Shown in pieces: positions 1-7,647 of a DNA stretch of 15,582 nt. Source of the DNA: Chloroflexota bacterium. GTDB lineage: Bacteria > Chloroflexota > Anaerolineae > UBA7937. The stretch lies in assembly GCA_003453555.1 (NCBI GenBank), contig DMLA01000062.1, positions 1 to 15,582 on the forward strand, given 5' to 3'. The notes beneath the pieces are model-generated. The model made no database searches and was not told the DNA's origin. It worked only from the letters and a program-made list of their open reading frames with translations. The position numbers and the translations under genes were made by a program. Each line of letters starts with the position of its first letter. Position 1 is the stretch's first letter.

Positions 1-2
1 TG

Positions 3-509
3 TTCGATCTCGAAAGAACCATCCCCTTGGAACGATACGTCGAAAGTTTCGGGTTGGAGAGAGCGCAAAGGATGCTCTGGGACGGATATGGGATCATCCC
101 CGGGGGACGGTCGGGATACGCGCTTGGCCATCTGGTTGAGAAGCGTCCTGCCTCCGCATTCAGAGGACAGAGTTGCTGGGACGAGATACTGTATGCTCAC
201 CATTCCCACTTTGACCTGTATGGAAACTACATCTTCTGGTTCTGTGGTGGATTGGCCGTGGGTGACTGGCATGAGTTGCCCCAAATCCTGAGCCACTTCA
301 GGAGGTGCAACTATCCATAAGTGATAGATCTCCTAGTGATCAGAGGGCCCTTCAGGCTATTGGAGATAGCGAAAGAGGGGTACAGCTACCAGGGGCTAGC
401 CGAAAGTTATACGGGGAAGTGTCACCTCTGCGTCGATGTGACACGACACCTCGCGGCACGCTGAGATCTTCCGGAGTTAAGGCCAAGAGAGTCTTACAGC
501 AATATCTAG
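3..509 (+). pseudogene. Radical-SAM-family protein, C-terminal part, broken by in-frame stops; 5' end outside window
   Basis: The frame is open from the window edge, so the gene begins upstream. The readable part holds an HFDLYGNY segment followed by a cysteine in a FCGGLAVGDW motif (roughly 210-275). This resembles the C-terminal region of radical SAM enzymes that carry extra Fe-S cysteines. A TAA at 318-320 interrupts the frame, yet the same frame then continues with convincing protein: IDLLVIRGPFRLLEIAKEG, and then GKCHLCVDV with a further CxxC pair. A second stop, TGA at 462-464, precedes DLPELRPRES and a likely original stop TAG at 507-509. Both interruptions are single-codon nonsense changes without loss of frame, so I read this as a decaying gene. 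The catalytic CxxxCxxC motif would lie upstream and cannot be seen. The substrate is unknown. The gene points towards the glycan cluster and converges with it. The radical SAM assignment is from motif memory. Confidence 0.66.
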
Positions 510-844
510 AGAGGCAAGGGTAAGGGTTGGTGTATTGCTTCATGAGTAACTGTGATTCGTCCTGAGCCGTAGGACGGAACACGATCCCTACTTTCGGAGT
601 GGCCATCCCCTGGAGCCATTTCGCATTGGAGAGCTCCGAGCCGCCGCGTCCCTGTTATGGCTCCAAAGCGATAGCCGAAATGACCGGATTGAAGGGCGGT
701 ACCGAAGGGTGACCAGATCCCAGAGGGGCAGCAACAAAGGCCAGAATGGGCAGACTTGATGGCCCGTGTGTGTCAAATGTACGCAAGAGCCATACCTGGT
801 GACTCGGCGTGATTCTTCCCATCACTGGCGAGAACAAGTGAACT
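510..844. other. Gene-free stretch between two convergent broken genes
   Basis: About 335 bases separate the end of the radical-SAM remnant from the end of the broken GT-C gene. I translated both strands by eye. The open frames here are short (60-84 codons) and their products are rich in Pro, Ser and Arg with no motif I recognise. I see no tRNA-like fold, no clear terminator with a T-run, and no insertion-sequence ends. It may be an eroded gene or plain spacer. Confidence 0.4.
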
Positions 845-3101
845 CTATCGTTCGGCTATTCTAATACGCAATAGGCCGAGTTCTGTACCTCTCGGCTCTC
901 CCGTCGATCCGATCACGGTGAGAGGCCAGCCTGTAACTGATGAATAAACGGATAGCTGAAGCTCATAGATTCCGGGGTCTGCGACGTCGGGAGGAATCAA
1001 GAGAACGTGCTTGTGTTCGATGACCTGCCCACTACACAACGCCGATGTGGGCAAACCTTTGAATTGCAATTGATCGGTTTCCTGAAGTAAGACTTGGCCT
1101 TGGTTTCCCACCAGTCGCGCGACTACCCAGTAGTCCTCGTCGGTCTCGGCAAGCATGCGCCAATAGAGCGTAAGATCGAGCTTCTGCCCAGGGGAGAGAA
1201 CGACCTGGTCAAGATCGTAAGCAACGAGAGCCAATAGACCTTGAAAATCGAAGAAGACACCCACAAGATGCGGAGGCTTCGTTTGCGACTCGAGGGGGAG
1301 GTCTGCGAATCTGTTCTCCCACCAGTTCCCCCCCTCGTATGTACACGGGCAGTCGCTCTCCCGTGGTGAAATCGTACATACCCACTTCCAACTGGCCGGA
1401 AGAGCTGGCCATCGTCGTGGTAGGAATCCAAGAAGGTAGGTATCGGCGACGGCGTCTCCGGGTTGCCACTGAGTGGTCGGAAACGATCCGAGGCCTGGAA
1501 AGGTGTCCTCCCCGGCCACTACCAGTTCCAGATCATCGAGGTGATGCACAAAGACGCTGTAGTTTCGATCAATAGGACAGGTAGCTTGCCAATAGAGGGT
1601 CACCGCTAGCGTGTGCCGCGCCTGTGCGATCGCGGGATCTACCTCGTAGCCCAACAGCTTCATGCAGTCACCAAGGGTGATATCGAGCTGGCGCGGCGCT
1701 TTCTCCAGCTCCGCGGCGGAGAGTATGTGGGGCCGAGCATATGCCAGGGCAATATATCGAAAGGGGATCACTAAAGCGATAGTTAGCAGTATCGCTGCAA
1801 GCGCATGAGTGAGAAGGGGCAAGCATCGGTCTGGAAAGAATTGTCTCAAACCATAGAATAGTAAGAGAGATAGCCGAGATAGCTGGAAAGAGCAGACGCC
1901 CTTGAAAGCCCATCACCTGCCTGTTCCACCACAGCAGGGACACGAACATGATACCAATCCAAAGGGGGAGAATCCCCAAGGGGCCAAGAGACAGATCTCT
2001 CTTATTCCTTAGGAATCTGGGTGCGGAGATGGCAAGGCCCAGGAATCCAGTAAGGGACAACAGATCGAAGAACCTGTAAATGATCTCATTGGTCACTATA
2101 TTGAACCAGCCAAAGACAGCCCAGAAGGACATCTTCAGGCCTTGGCCTTCCCATAACAACCTTCGGAGGGTTAACCTTCTTGCTCTCCTACCTTGCAGGG
2201 CGAAGTGCGCATTGAAGCCGGTTGGATCTCCGTAGAGCGAGTAGTTTCTCGCGAACCACCAGCCGCTTATACCTAGAGCCACCAAGCAGATCAAAAGGGC
2301 GTGTTGTATGGTGGTCTTCAGAGGAGGGCGATGTCTAGCATGAGCCACACCCGGAACGAACGGTATTAAAAGCCAAAGAGGCAGGGAGTTCAATTTGCTC
2401 AGCTGCGCTAGGCCGAGGAGGAAGCCCAGCGCTAAAGCATTTCTACCAGTCGGGCCTCGTGTGATCAAGCGAAGGCAAAAGAGCACTGCCAGCGAACTCA
2501 AAGCAATGACTAGGTTGTCGTTATTCACTGTCCCGCTTATGAAGATGAATTGGGGGTTGAGTGCTACAAGCAAAGACGCGCCCAGAGCTATCATCCTATT
2601 CTGGGGAGAGACCTCTAAGCCCGTCAAGTAAGCAGCGAGAACCGTGATGGTGCCGAGAAGCGTTGATAGCAGGCGACCCAGATGTACGGCCAAAACCGCT
2701 CCATGGTAAGGGAAGCGTTCCTCATCGGAGTGAACGAGGATGTTCTTATTCCCGAGGGCCATGGAATAGCCTAGATTGGCATGGGGATTGCGCTGGAGCA
2801 GCTGTTGGGCGTCACTGGTATCGACCAAAGCGGTGACGTGAGCTCCTAGAGAGTAGTAGAGAGGGGGTTGATGACCCTGGCCGGCCCAAGGCTGCTCGGT
2901 AGTCGTGTCCGTGATGGCAGGAAGGCTACCAGTGTCGCCCACATATTTGATATAGAAGTAGTGTGCTGGCTCGTCCGGAGCCTCAAAGACCGGGGTGACG
3001 ATGCCGTAAGAGCCAGCCAGGACCAGGAAGACAACGAGAATTGGGATGATGGGCCGGTGTTCACGAACAAGGCTATAGAAGGGTGAAAGGAACCTTGTCA
3101 T
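845..3101 (-). pseudogene. Broken GT-C (PMT/DUF2142-like) membrane glycosyltransferase with C-terminal beta-sandwich domains
   Basis: This is a diverged tandem copy of the intact gene at 3209-5500 with the same layout. The first ~405 codons (3101 to ~1885) are intact: an N-terminal helix, the acidic loop motif APDEPAH, HQPPLYYSL, a NPQFIFISGTVNNDN loop and SGWWFARN. After AISAIS the frame is lost near 1850-1885, and the last helix and PFRYIALAYARP continue one base out of phase. Within the first beta-sandwich a second slip (about 1424-1431) puts GQLEVGMYDFTTGERLPV in a third frame, and a run of seven G on the coding strand (1328-1334) brings the frame back to RGGNWWENRF. The last domain is intact to a TAG at 845-847. 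The span is 2257 bases, one more than a multiple of three, as expected for net +1. The start ATG at 3101 has AGGA about 8 bases upstream. Three shifts suggest decay; sequencing error is the alternative. Made as is, translation would stop at 1668 and lack the beta-sandwiches. Confidence 0.82.
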
Positions 3102-3208
3102 ATGGCTTCCTAGTTTCAGAAGAGAGCATCCGCATTGCTGGACGGTTCGAGGGGTTCTTGGATGAGTCGAGGAAGTCAGGCGTGCTCCAACCAGCCCACG
3201 TCTCTAGA
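3102..3208. other. 107-base spacer between the tandem GT-C genes
   Basis: This is the only sizeable gap in the minus-strand gene row. It contains the AGGA ribosome-binding site of the downstream broken copy just before its ATG at 3101. I see no hairpin with a T-run and no convincing promoter. The larger gap compared with the rest of the row suggests the second copy was a separate addition to the end of the operon. Confidence 0.4.
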
Positions 3209-5500
3209 TCAGTTGGACACCTGGAGACCAGATATGACCAACTGATGAAAAGGCAAGGACCGCCCATCGTTGCCGAACGCCGGCAAGCGCTCAAGCGTAT
3301 CTAGTGAGTAAAGACCGATGAGGAGGCTATATTCGCCCGAGGGGAGTGAGTCAGGGATGGGGACCGCGTGCTCATCCTCCACCATCTCACCGGGCATCCA
3401 AAGAGTAGTTGGATACCCTCCCGAACGTGGTTGGCTATCATGCTGAGCTATAACATTCCCCCGAGCATCTACCACGTGCAAGAACACCGTGTAGTCGCGA
3501 TCGATAGTCTGAAGTGCCTCCCAATAGAGTGTAATTGGCAAATCGTCTCCGCTATGCAGTTGCAAAGAGAGGCGGTATCCCCGTAGGGAAACGGCATCTC
3601 CGAATCTCACATCCACCCTGTTGAAGATTTCTGGTAGCTCTTGTGCGAGGCTGGACACCCTTGTGCGGCCGAAGATTGCCGAATCTCCGATAAGGTTGCC
3701 CTTTGCATCAAGAGCGGGTAGATGCTCTAAAGTGGGCTGCGAGAAGGCTGCAACTTTTATCTGAGCAAGAGCTGGTGCGGGAAACTCCTTGGAAACGGCG
3801 ATGCGATATGTGTCCTGTACAATGTCCCCCACACGCCACAGGCTTGTGGCATAGTTTCCCCGGCCAGGGTACGTGTTGATACCACCATAAGATTCGTAAT
3901 CAGGGCCAAGTACCTGAACGGCGATAGTGTAATTCTCGTCCATTTCCCGTAGGCAGCGCCAATGTAGGGTCACCGTCAGGGCTTGGCCTGGTTGAAGGGA
4001 GTCCTTGTCGGTCTTGTAGCCCACCAGTTCCATGGCCTCGCCGAACCTTACGTGTAGAGGGTGCTCCACCTCTTGGAGGTCGACCTCGTCCAGGAGAGGG
4101 GGGCGGGCATAGGCAGGAGCAATATAGCGGAAGGGAGTGATGAGCGCCAGGATGAATAGGGAGAGAGCCATGGTTGCGGCCATAAGCGGCTCAAAGCGTC
4201 GGCCCACCAGTTCCGCCCAGGCCAAGAAAAGGAGCAGGCTGACCGCCGATATGGCAGGGAGGATATACCTCCCGGGGAAGAGGTAGAAATGTCCCGAGTG
4301 GAGGACGAGGTAAGTAGGGATAGCGATGATGAAGCCAATGGCCAAGATCAACATGAAGAGAAGCATCTTTATCTTGACGGGAGGTCTCCTGACCAGGAGG
4401 AGAGCGATACCTACTGCTCCACCCAGGCAGAGGAAGCGATATAGCATATAGACCCATTCTGGAGGAGCTACGTTTCCCCAGCCGAAGGAGGCCCAGAAGG
4501 TAACGAAAGAATAGCGCAGGGCGCGAGGCAGAGTATCCCAGTGGAGGCCCCTTATGAAGAGGAGGGGGTTGGTTATGGCTAAGGAGAGGTGGCTTACCCG
4601 CTTTGGGTAGCGGGTCAGCACCTGACCGGAAGTGAAAAGGTTGCGCGCAAACCACCATCCAGAGGTAAGAGACACCCCTAGGAGGAAGACAACGCTCCAC
4701 TTGAGGATGGTGCGGGGCGTTCTTCGCTCTCCTGGCTCCTTGGCTATCCCAACCCCAACCCCTATGAGGGCCAGGGGGACGAGGGCCAAAGCGTTATTCT
4801 TGGAGATGAGGGCCAGACCCAGCGAGGAGCCCAGGAGGCAGAGGTCTCTGGTTTTCAATTCACTGAGGACGGTTTTGAGGAGAAGGAATAGAGTGAGGGA
4901 GGAGAGGGCGGTGACCAAGATATCGTTATTGACCACACTGCCCATGAAGAGGTATTGGGGCCAGAAGGCATTTAGGGCTGTCGTTCCCAAGGCTATCTCC
5001 CGGCGGCGAGGGAAGACTAGGTGAGCGATGAAGTAGGTGAAAAGGAGCCCGCCGGTAGCGATGGCTACGGATACCAGGCGGGCCAGATGGAGGGCCAGAA
5101 CCGTACCCTGGTAGGGGAAGCCCTCAGCATCGGAATGGATGGCCATGTTTAGCCCCCCCTGGCCGGTTCCGGAAAAGGCATAGGGGTTCACTGTGGGCTG
5201 GAGGCCATCACTGGTGTCGATCCAGAAGGTAGCCAAGGCGGTCAAGATATAATAGAGAGGCGGCTGGAACGATTCATCGTTCCGTTCTGCCAACTGGATG
5301 CCTGGCGGGGGGAGAGCGTGATAGGTGGCCACATATCTGACATAGGGGTAGTGGCCCCATTCATCATACGCCTCCCAGAGGGGGATAGTTGTACTGTATA
5401 CCACCCCCAGGCCAAAGTGGGCGAGGAGGATAAGGATCAAGGGCCAGTGGGCCCAAAACGGTTTCCCGAAAGCGGCGCGCTCTAGCGAGAGATACCTCAT
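3209..5500 (-). CDS. GT-C-fold membrane glycosyltransferase-like protein with two C-terminal beta-sandwich repeats
   Basis: The protein has 763 residues. Residues 1 to about 465 form a polytopic membrane domain of the PMT/ArnT/DUF2142 type. The first outer loop carries an acidic motif (AYDEWGH; D46, E47, H50), the position of the catalytic acid in GT-C enzymes. It is followed by FQPPLYY (78-84), VVNNDILV (189-196), SGWWFARN (280-287) and GRYILPA near 410. The last helix (about 436-455) leads to two related beta-sandwich modules, about 480-620 and 628-760, with motifs such as LTVTLHW / LPITLYW, DENYT / DRDYT and LWMPGE. By analogy with ArnT-like proteins it would take a sugar from a polyprenyl-phosphate carrier and transfer it outside the membrane; the beta-sandwiches may bind glycan. 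Donor and acceptor cannot be told. The start ATG overlaps the previous stop (ATGA, 5497-5500), so it is translationally coupled. A polymerase-like or non-enzymatic role is possible. Confidence 0.82.
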   Translation of the reverse strand: MRYLSLERAAFGKPFWAHWPLILILLAHFGLGVVYSTTIPLWEAYDEWGHYPYVRYVATYHALPPPGIQLAERNDESFQPPLYYILTALATFWIDTSDGLQPTVNPYAFSGTGQGGLNMAIHSDAEGFPYQGTVLALHLARLVSVAIATGGLLFTYFIAHLVFPRRREIALGTTALNAFWPQYLFMGSVVNNDILVTALSSLTLFLLLKTVLSELKTRDLCLLGSSLGLALISKNNALALVPLALIGVGVGIAKEPGERRTPRTILKWSVVFLLGVSLTSGWWFARNLFTSGQVLTRYPKRVSHLSLAITNPLLFIRGLHWDTLPRALRYSFVTFWASFGWGNVAPPEWVYMLYRFLCLGGAVGIALLLVRRPPVKIKMLLFMLILAIGFIIAIPTYLVLHSGHFYLFPGRYILPAISAVSLLLFLAWAELVGRRFEPLMAATMALSLFILALITPFRYIAPAYARPPLLDEVDLQEVEHPLHVRFGEAMELVGYKTDKDSLQPGQALTVTLHWRCLREMDENYTIAVQVLGPDYESYGGINTYPGRGNYATSLWRVGDIVQDTYRIAVSKEFPAPALAQIKVAAFSQPTLEHLPALDAKGNLIGDSAIFGRTRVSSLAQELPEIFNRVDVRFGDAVSLRGYRLSLQLHSGDDLPITLYWEALQTIDRDYTVFLHVVDARGNVIAQHDSQPRSGGYPTTLWMPGEMVEDEHAVPIPDSLPSGEYSLLIGLYSLDTLERLPAFGNDGRSLPFHQLVISGLQVSN

Positions 5501-6510
5501 TTCTCAGATTGCTCCTCTAATCTCCGGAGGGGAGAGGCGATGAGGCTCCAGATGAAACCCAGCCCCCAACAGAGGTGGATGGTTGCAAACACCAAAGGGA
5601 GGATAGGGAGGTAACGCCACCCCTTGCGGGAGGCGAGGTATAGCGATGCCATGAAGGAGGCGGCTAGATAGGAAAGGAGTATCAGGAGAAAGAGGTGTCG
5701 AAATCCGTAGACCAAGGGGGCCAGAAGCCCGCTGGTGAGCAGGGCCGAAACGAAAAGGGGAGCGACTAGATGACGAGCCATAACAGACCGAGGGTGCTTT
5801 CTTATTACTCTCCACTTCCAAAAGCCGTATCGGAAATACTGCTTCGCGAGATCGAGCAAGTTCTCTCTCACGTAGTAGCGGGATCTGATGGCTGGCGTGC
5901 AAAGGATCTTTCCGCCGGCAGCCCTTATCCGATAGTTCAATTCATAATCCTGGTTGTGCACCAGTCTCTCATCATAGAGGCCAACCTGATCAAAGATCTC
6001 ACGGGGGAAAGCACCGAGGAATACGGAGTCTATATATCTCTCCTCTTTAGCATATCGGGATGGAGAACCTTGGCCGAAGGGGAAGGTGATGGCGAAGGCG
6101 ATGGCTCGCCCCACAAACCCCTCTGCCCTGGCCTGGAGGGGTCCTCCCACATTCTGAGCACCGGTGGCGCGGAGATGAAGAACGCATTGAGCGATATAGT
6201 CCCGTTCAATATAAGAGTGACCATCCACCCGCACTATCACCTCTCCCTTGGCGTTTCTGATCGCGATATTCATTGCTGTCGAGCTAGTGCCTTTGGGGTT
6301 CTTAAGTAGCCTGATATTGGAGAAACGGTCCCTGAATTGAGCGGCTATCTCTGGGGTGCGATCGGTGGAGAGCCCATCCACCACTAGGACTTCGAAACGG
6401 TGGGAGGGGTAGTCTTGCTCGACAATAGCCTCCAGGCAGTTGGCAAAGTGCTTCTCCTCGTTCCGCACAGGCACGATTATGGAGACGAACTCTGTTCCCT
6501 CTTCTCCCAT
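5497..6510 (-). CDS. ExoA-like family 2 glycosyltransferase with C-terminal membrane helices
   Basis: The protein has 337 residues from the chosen ATG at 6510. It opens with the GT-A nucleotide-binding strand VSIIVPVRNEE and continues with VLVVDGLSTDRTPEI. It carries VRVDGH as the DxD-like metal site and QDYELNYRIRAAGG as the acceptor-side acidic motif. About the last 90 residues hold three or so hydrophobic helices, so the enzyme sits on the inner face of the membrane. This order matches the ExoA succinoglycan glucosyltransferase family. It probably adds a sugar to the lipid-linked repeat unit; the sugar is unknown. An upstream in-frame start at 6606 would add 32 residues with no family similarity and overlap the preceding gene by 89 bases. 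The ATG at 6510 instead follows that gene's stop by 7 bases and has a GGACAGGA element in front. It overlaps the next gene by four bases. Confidence 0.85.
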   Translation of the reverse strand: MGEEGTEFVSIIVPVRNEEKHFANCLEAIVEQDYPSHRFEVLVVDGLSTDRTPEIAAQFRDRFSNIRLLKNPKGTSSTAMNIAIRNAKGEVIVRVDGHSYIERDYIAQCVLHLRATGAQNVGGPLQARAEGFVGRAIAFAITFPFGQGSPSRYAKEERYIDSVFLGAFPREIFDQVGLYDERLVHNQDYELNYRIRAAGGKILCTPAIRSRYYVRENLLDLAKQYFRYGFWKWRVIRKHPRSVMARHLVAPLFVSALLTSGLLAPLVYGFRHLFLLILLSYLAASFMASLYLASRKGWRYLPILPLVFATIHLCWGLGFIWSLIASPLRRLEEQSEK

Positions 6511-6517
6511 TCCTGTC

Positions 6518-7645
6518 CTATAGTTTCTCGATAAGGCTCCAGTCTGGCTTCTGTAGAGCCTTCCGGCGGCCGTTTTCGCCCAACCTTCGAGCGAATGGGG
6601 GATCATTTAGGATCCTCAAGATCGCTTCTATGATCTGGTCCTCATCTTGGGGATCGATGAGCAGCCCCGTAACCCCATCTTCGATGGCATCCTCAGTGCC
6701 GCTGCCTTGCCCTCCGATGACTGGTTTTCCACAGGCTCCGGCTTCCAAGAATACGAGTCCATACCCTTCCATATCCCACCTCTCCCTCGCCGATCGGCTG
6801 GGCATGATGAAGATGTCACAGGCGGCGTAGAAGAGGGGGAGTTCCTCGCCACGCACTCGACCAGCGAAGACCACCCTTTCACTGACCCCCAATTCTTGGG
6901 CCAGTCGCTCCAGCCTTCCGCGCTCCGGCCCATTCCCCACGACCACGTAGATGAGTTCGGGGATCGTGTCGCAGAGCCTCGGCAAGCACTTAATTACCCT
7001 ATCGACCCCTTTCCTCTCTATCAGACGGGCCACCGTCAAAAGCACCCTTTTCCCCTCTAATAGATACCTTTGGCGGATAGAGGAGCCATCGAGATGGGGG
7101 TTGAATGTCTGGGTATCGACCCCAGGGGTGAATATTATCACCCTCTTGAGCCCTGGAGCAACTCTCAAGACCTCCCCTTTCGTCTCTTGGCTATTGGCAG
7201 CCACCAGGTCGGCGTTTTCCAAGCCTAGTCGCAAGAGCCCAGTGGCGAGCCGATACCTTTGAGGCCTCAGGATATCGTTTCCATGGGTCCATATTAGGTA
7301 AGGGATTCCCCTTACCCTCTTAAAAAGGAGGGCGATGATGGCGAAGGGCAGCGCCTGTCCACACTCCAGAGCGTCGAACCCTTCTTTTTGGTGGATGCGG
7401 GCTGCAGCGGAGAGGGGCAGGAGGAACTGAAGGGCTCTTCTCAAGCCGGGGGTTTCTCCTCCTAGGTTGCTCCAGCGGTAGATCTTGAATCGTTGTCTCC
7501 TGTCGAACTCCTGGCTCCCCTCCATATAGGGAGCCAAGACCATGATCTTATCTTGAAGGGCCCCTTTGCATCGCTCGAACAGGTGGCTCTGCATCCCCCC
7601 TATCGCGGGAGGGAAAGCTAGGGTGATGAGCAACCTCTTTCGCAT
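6518..7645 (-). CDS. Family 4 glycosyltransferase (GT-B fold)
   Basis: The protein has 375 residues, normal for the family. The N-terminal half starts LLITLAFPPAIGGMQ, the glycine-rich loop typical of GT4 enzymes, and has WTHGNDILRP and VAANSQETKGEV on the acceptor side. The C-terminal half carries VARLIERKGVDRVI, VVGNGPERGRLE, the loop FIMPSR and the EX7E motif EGYGLVFLE (E293 and E301 in this numbering), which binds the nucleotide-sugar donor. It should be a retaining cytoplasmic enzyme that extends the lipid-linked oligosaccharide; donor and linkage are not readable. The start is ambiguous: TTG at 7651 overlaps the previous stop, but ATG at 7645 has GAGGG about 9 bases upstream and starts straight at the usual family N-terminus, so I chose it. 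The protein ends rather abruptly after PDWSLIEKL. Confidence 0.87.
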   Translation of the reverse strand: MRKRLLITLAFPPAIGGMQSHLFERCKGALQDKIMVLAPYMEGSQEFDRRQRFKIYRWSNLGGETPGLRRALQFLLPLSAAARIHQKEGFDALECGQALPFAIIALLFKRVRGIPYLIWTHGNDILRPQRYRLATGLLRLGLENADLVAANSQETKGEVLRVAPGLKRVIIFTPGVDTQTFNPHLDGSSIRQRYLLEGKRVLLTVARLIERKGVDRVIKCLPRLCDTIPELIYVVVGNGPERGRLERLAQELGVSERVVFAGRVRGEELPLFYAACDIFIMPSRSARERWDMEGYGLVFLEAGACGKPVIGGQGSGTEDAIEDGVTGLLIDPQDEDQIIEAILRILNDPPFARRLGENGRRKALQKPDWSLIEKL

Positions 7646-7647
7646 CT

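Noticed and set aside
462..464. TGA as a recoded selenocysteine or pyrrolysine-like codon
   Set aside because: An earlier TAA in the same frame would stop translation anyway, and no selenocysteine-insertion hairpin is evident. Decay explains both.
305..523. Plus-strand 72-codon frame
   Set aside because: The neighbouring frame of the radical-SAM remnant gives much better protein (GKCHLCVDV and a leucine-rich helix) over the same bases.
352..837. Three overlapping minus-strand frames of 60-84 codons
   Set aside because: They are low-complexity and Pro/Ser/Arg-rich, with no ribosome-binding site or motif I could recognise.
1209..1469. Small minus-strand gene of 86 codons
   Set aside because: Its middle part fits exactly into the beta-sandwich of the larger gene and its ends do not, so it marks a pair of frame shifts and not a gene.
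845..1849. Separate 334-codon gene
   Set aside because: It starts at a TTG in the middle of a membrane helix and has no good ribosome-binding site. Its beginning continues the protein of the preceding frame when aligned with the intact neighbour, so it is the out-of-frame tail of the broken gene.
1668..3101. Complete 477-codon membrane protein
   Set aside because: After about residue 410 the residues lose the family pattern and become Cys/Ser/Arg-rich, while the expected helix lies in another frame. It is the front part of a broken gene.
4632..5024. Plus-strand 130-codon frame opposite the GT-C gene
   Set aside because: It is a highly basic shadow of the intact membrane protein on the other strand, without motifs.
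5770..6309. Plus-strand 179-codon frame opposite the ExoA-like gene
   Set aside because: It is antisense to a well-supported glycosyltransferase and has repetitive Glu/Gly/Asp composition with no family features.
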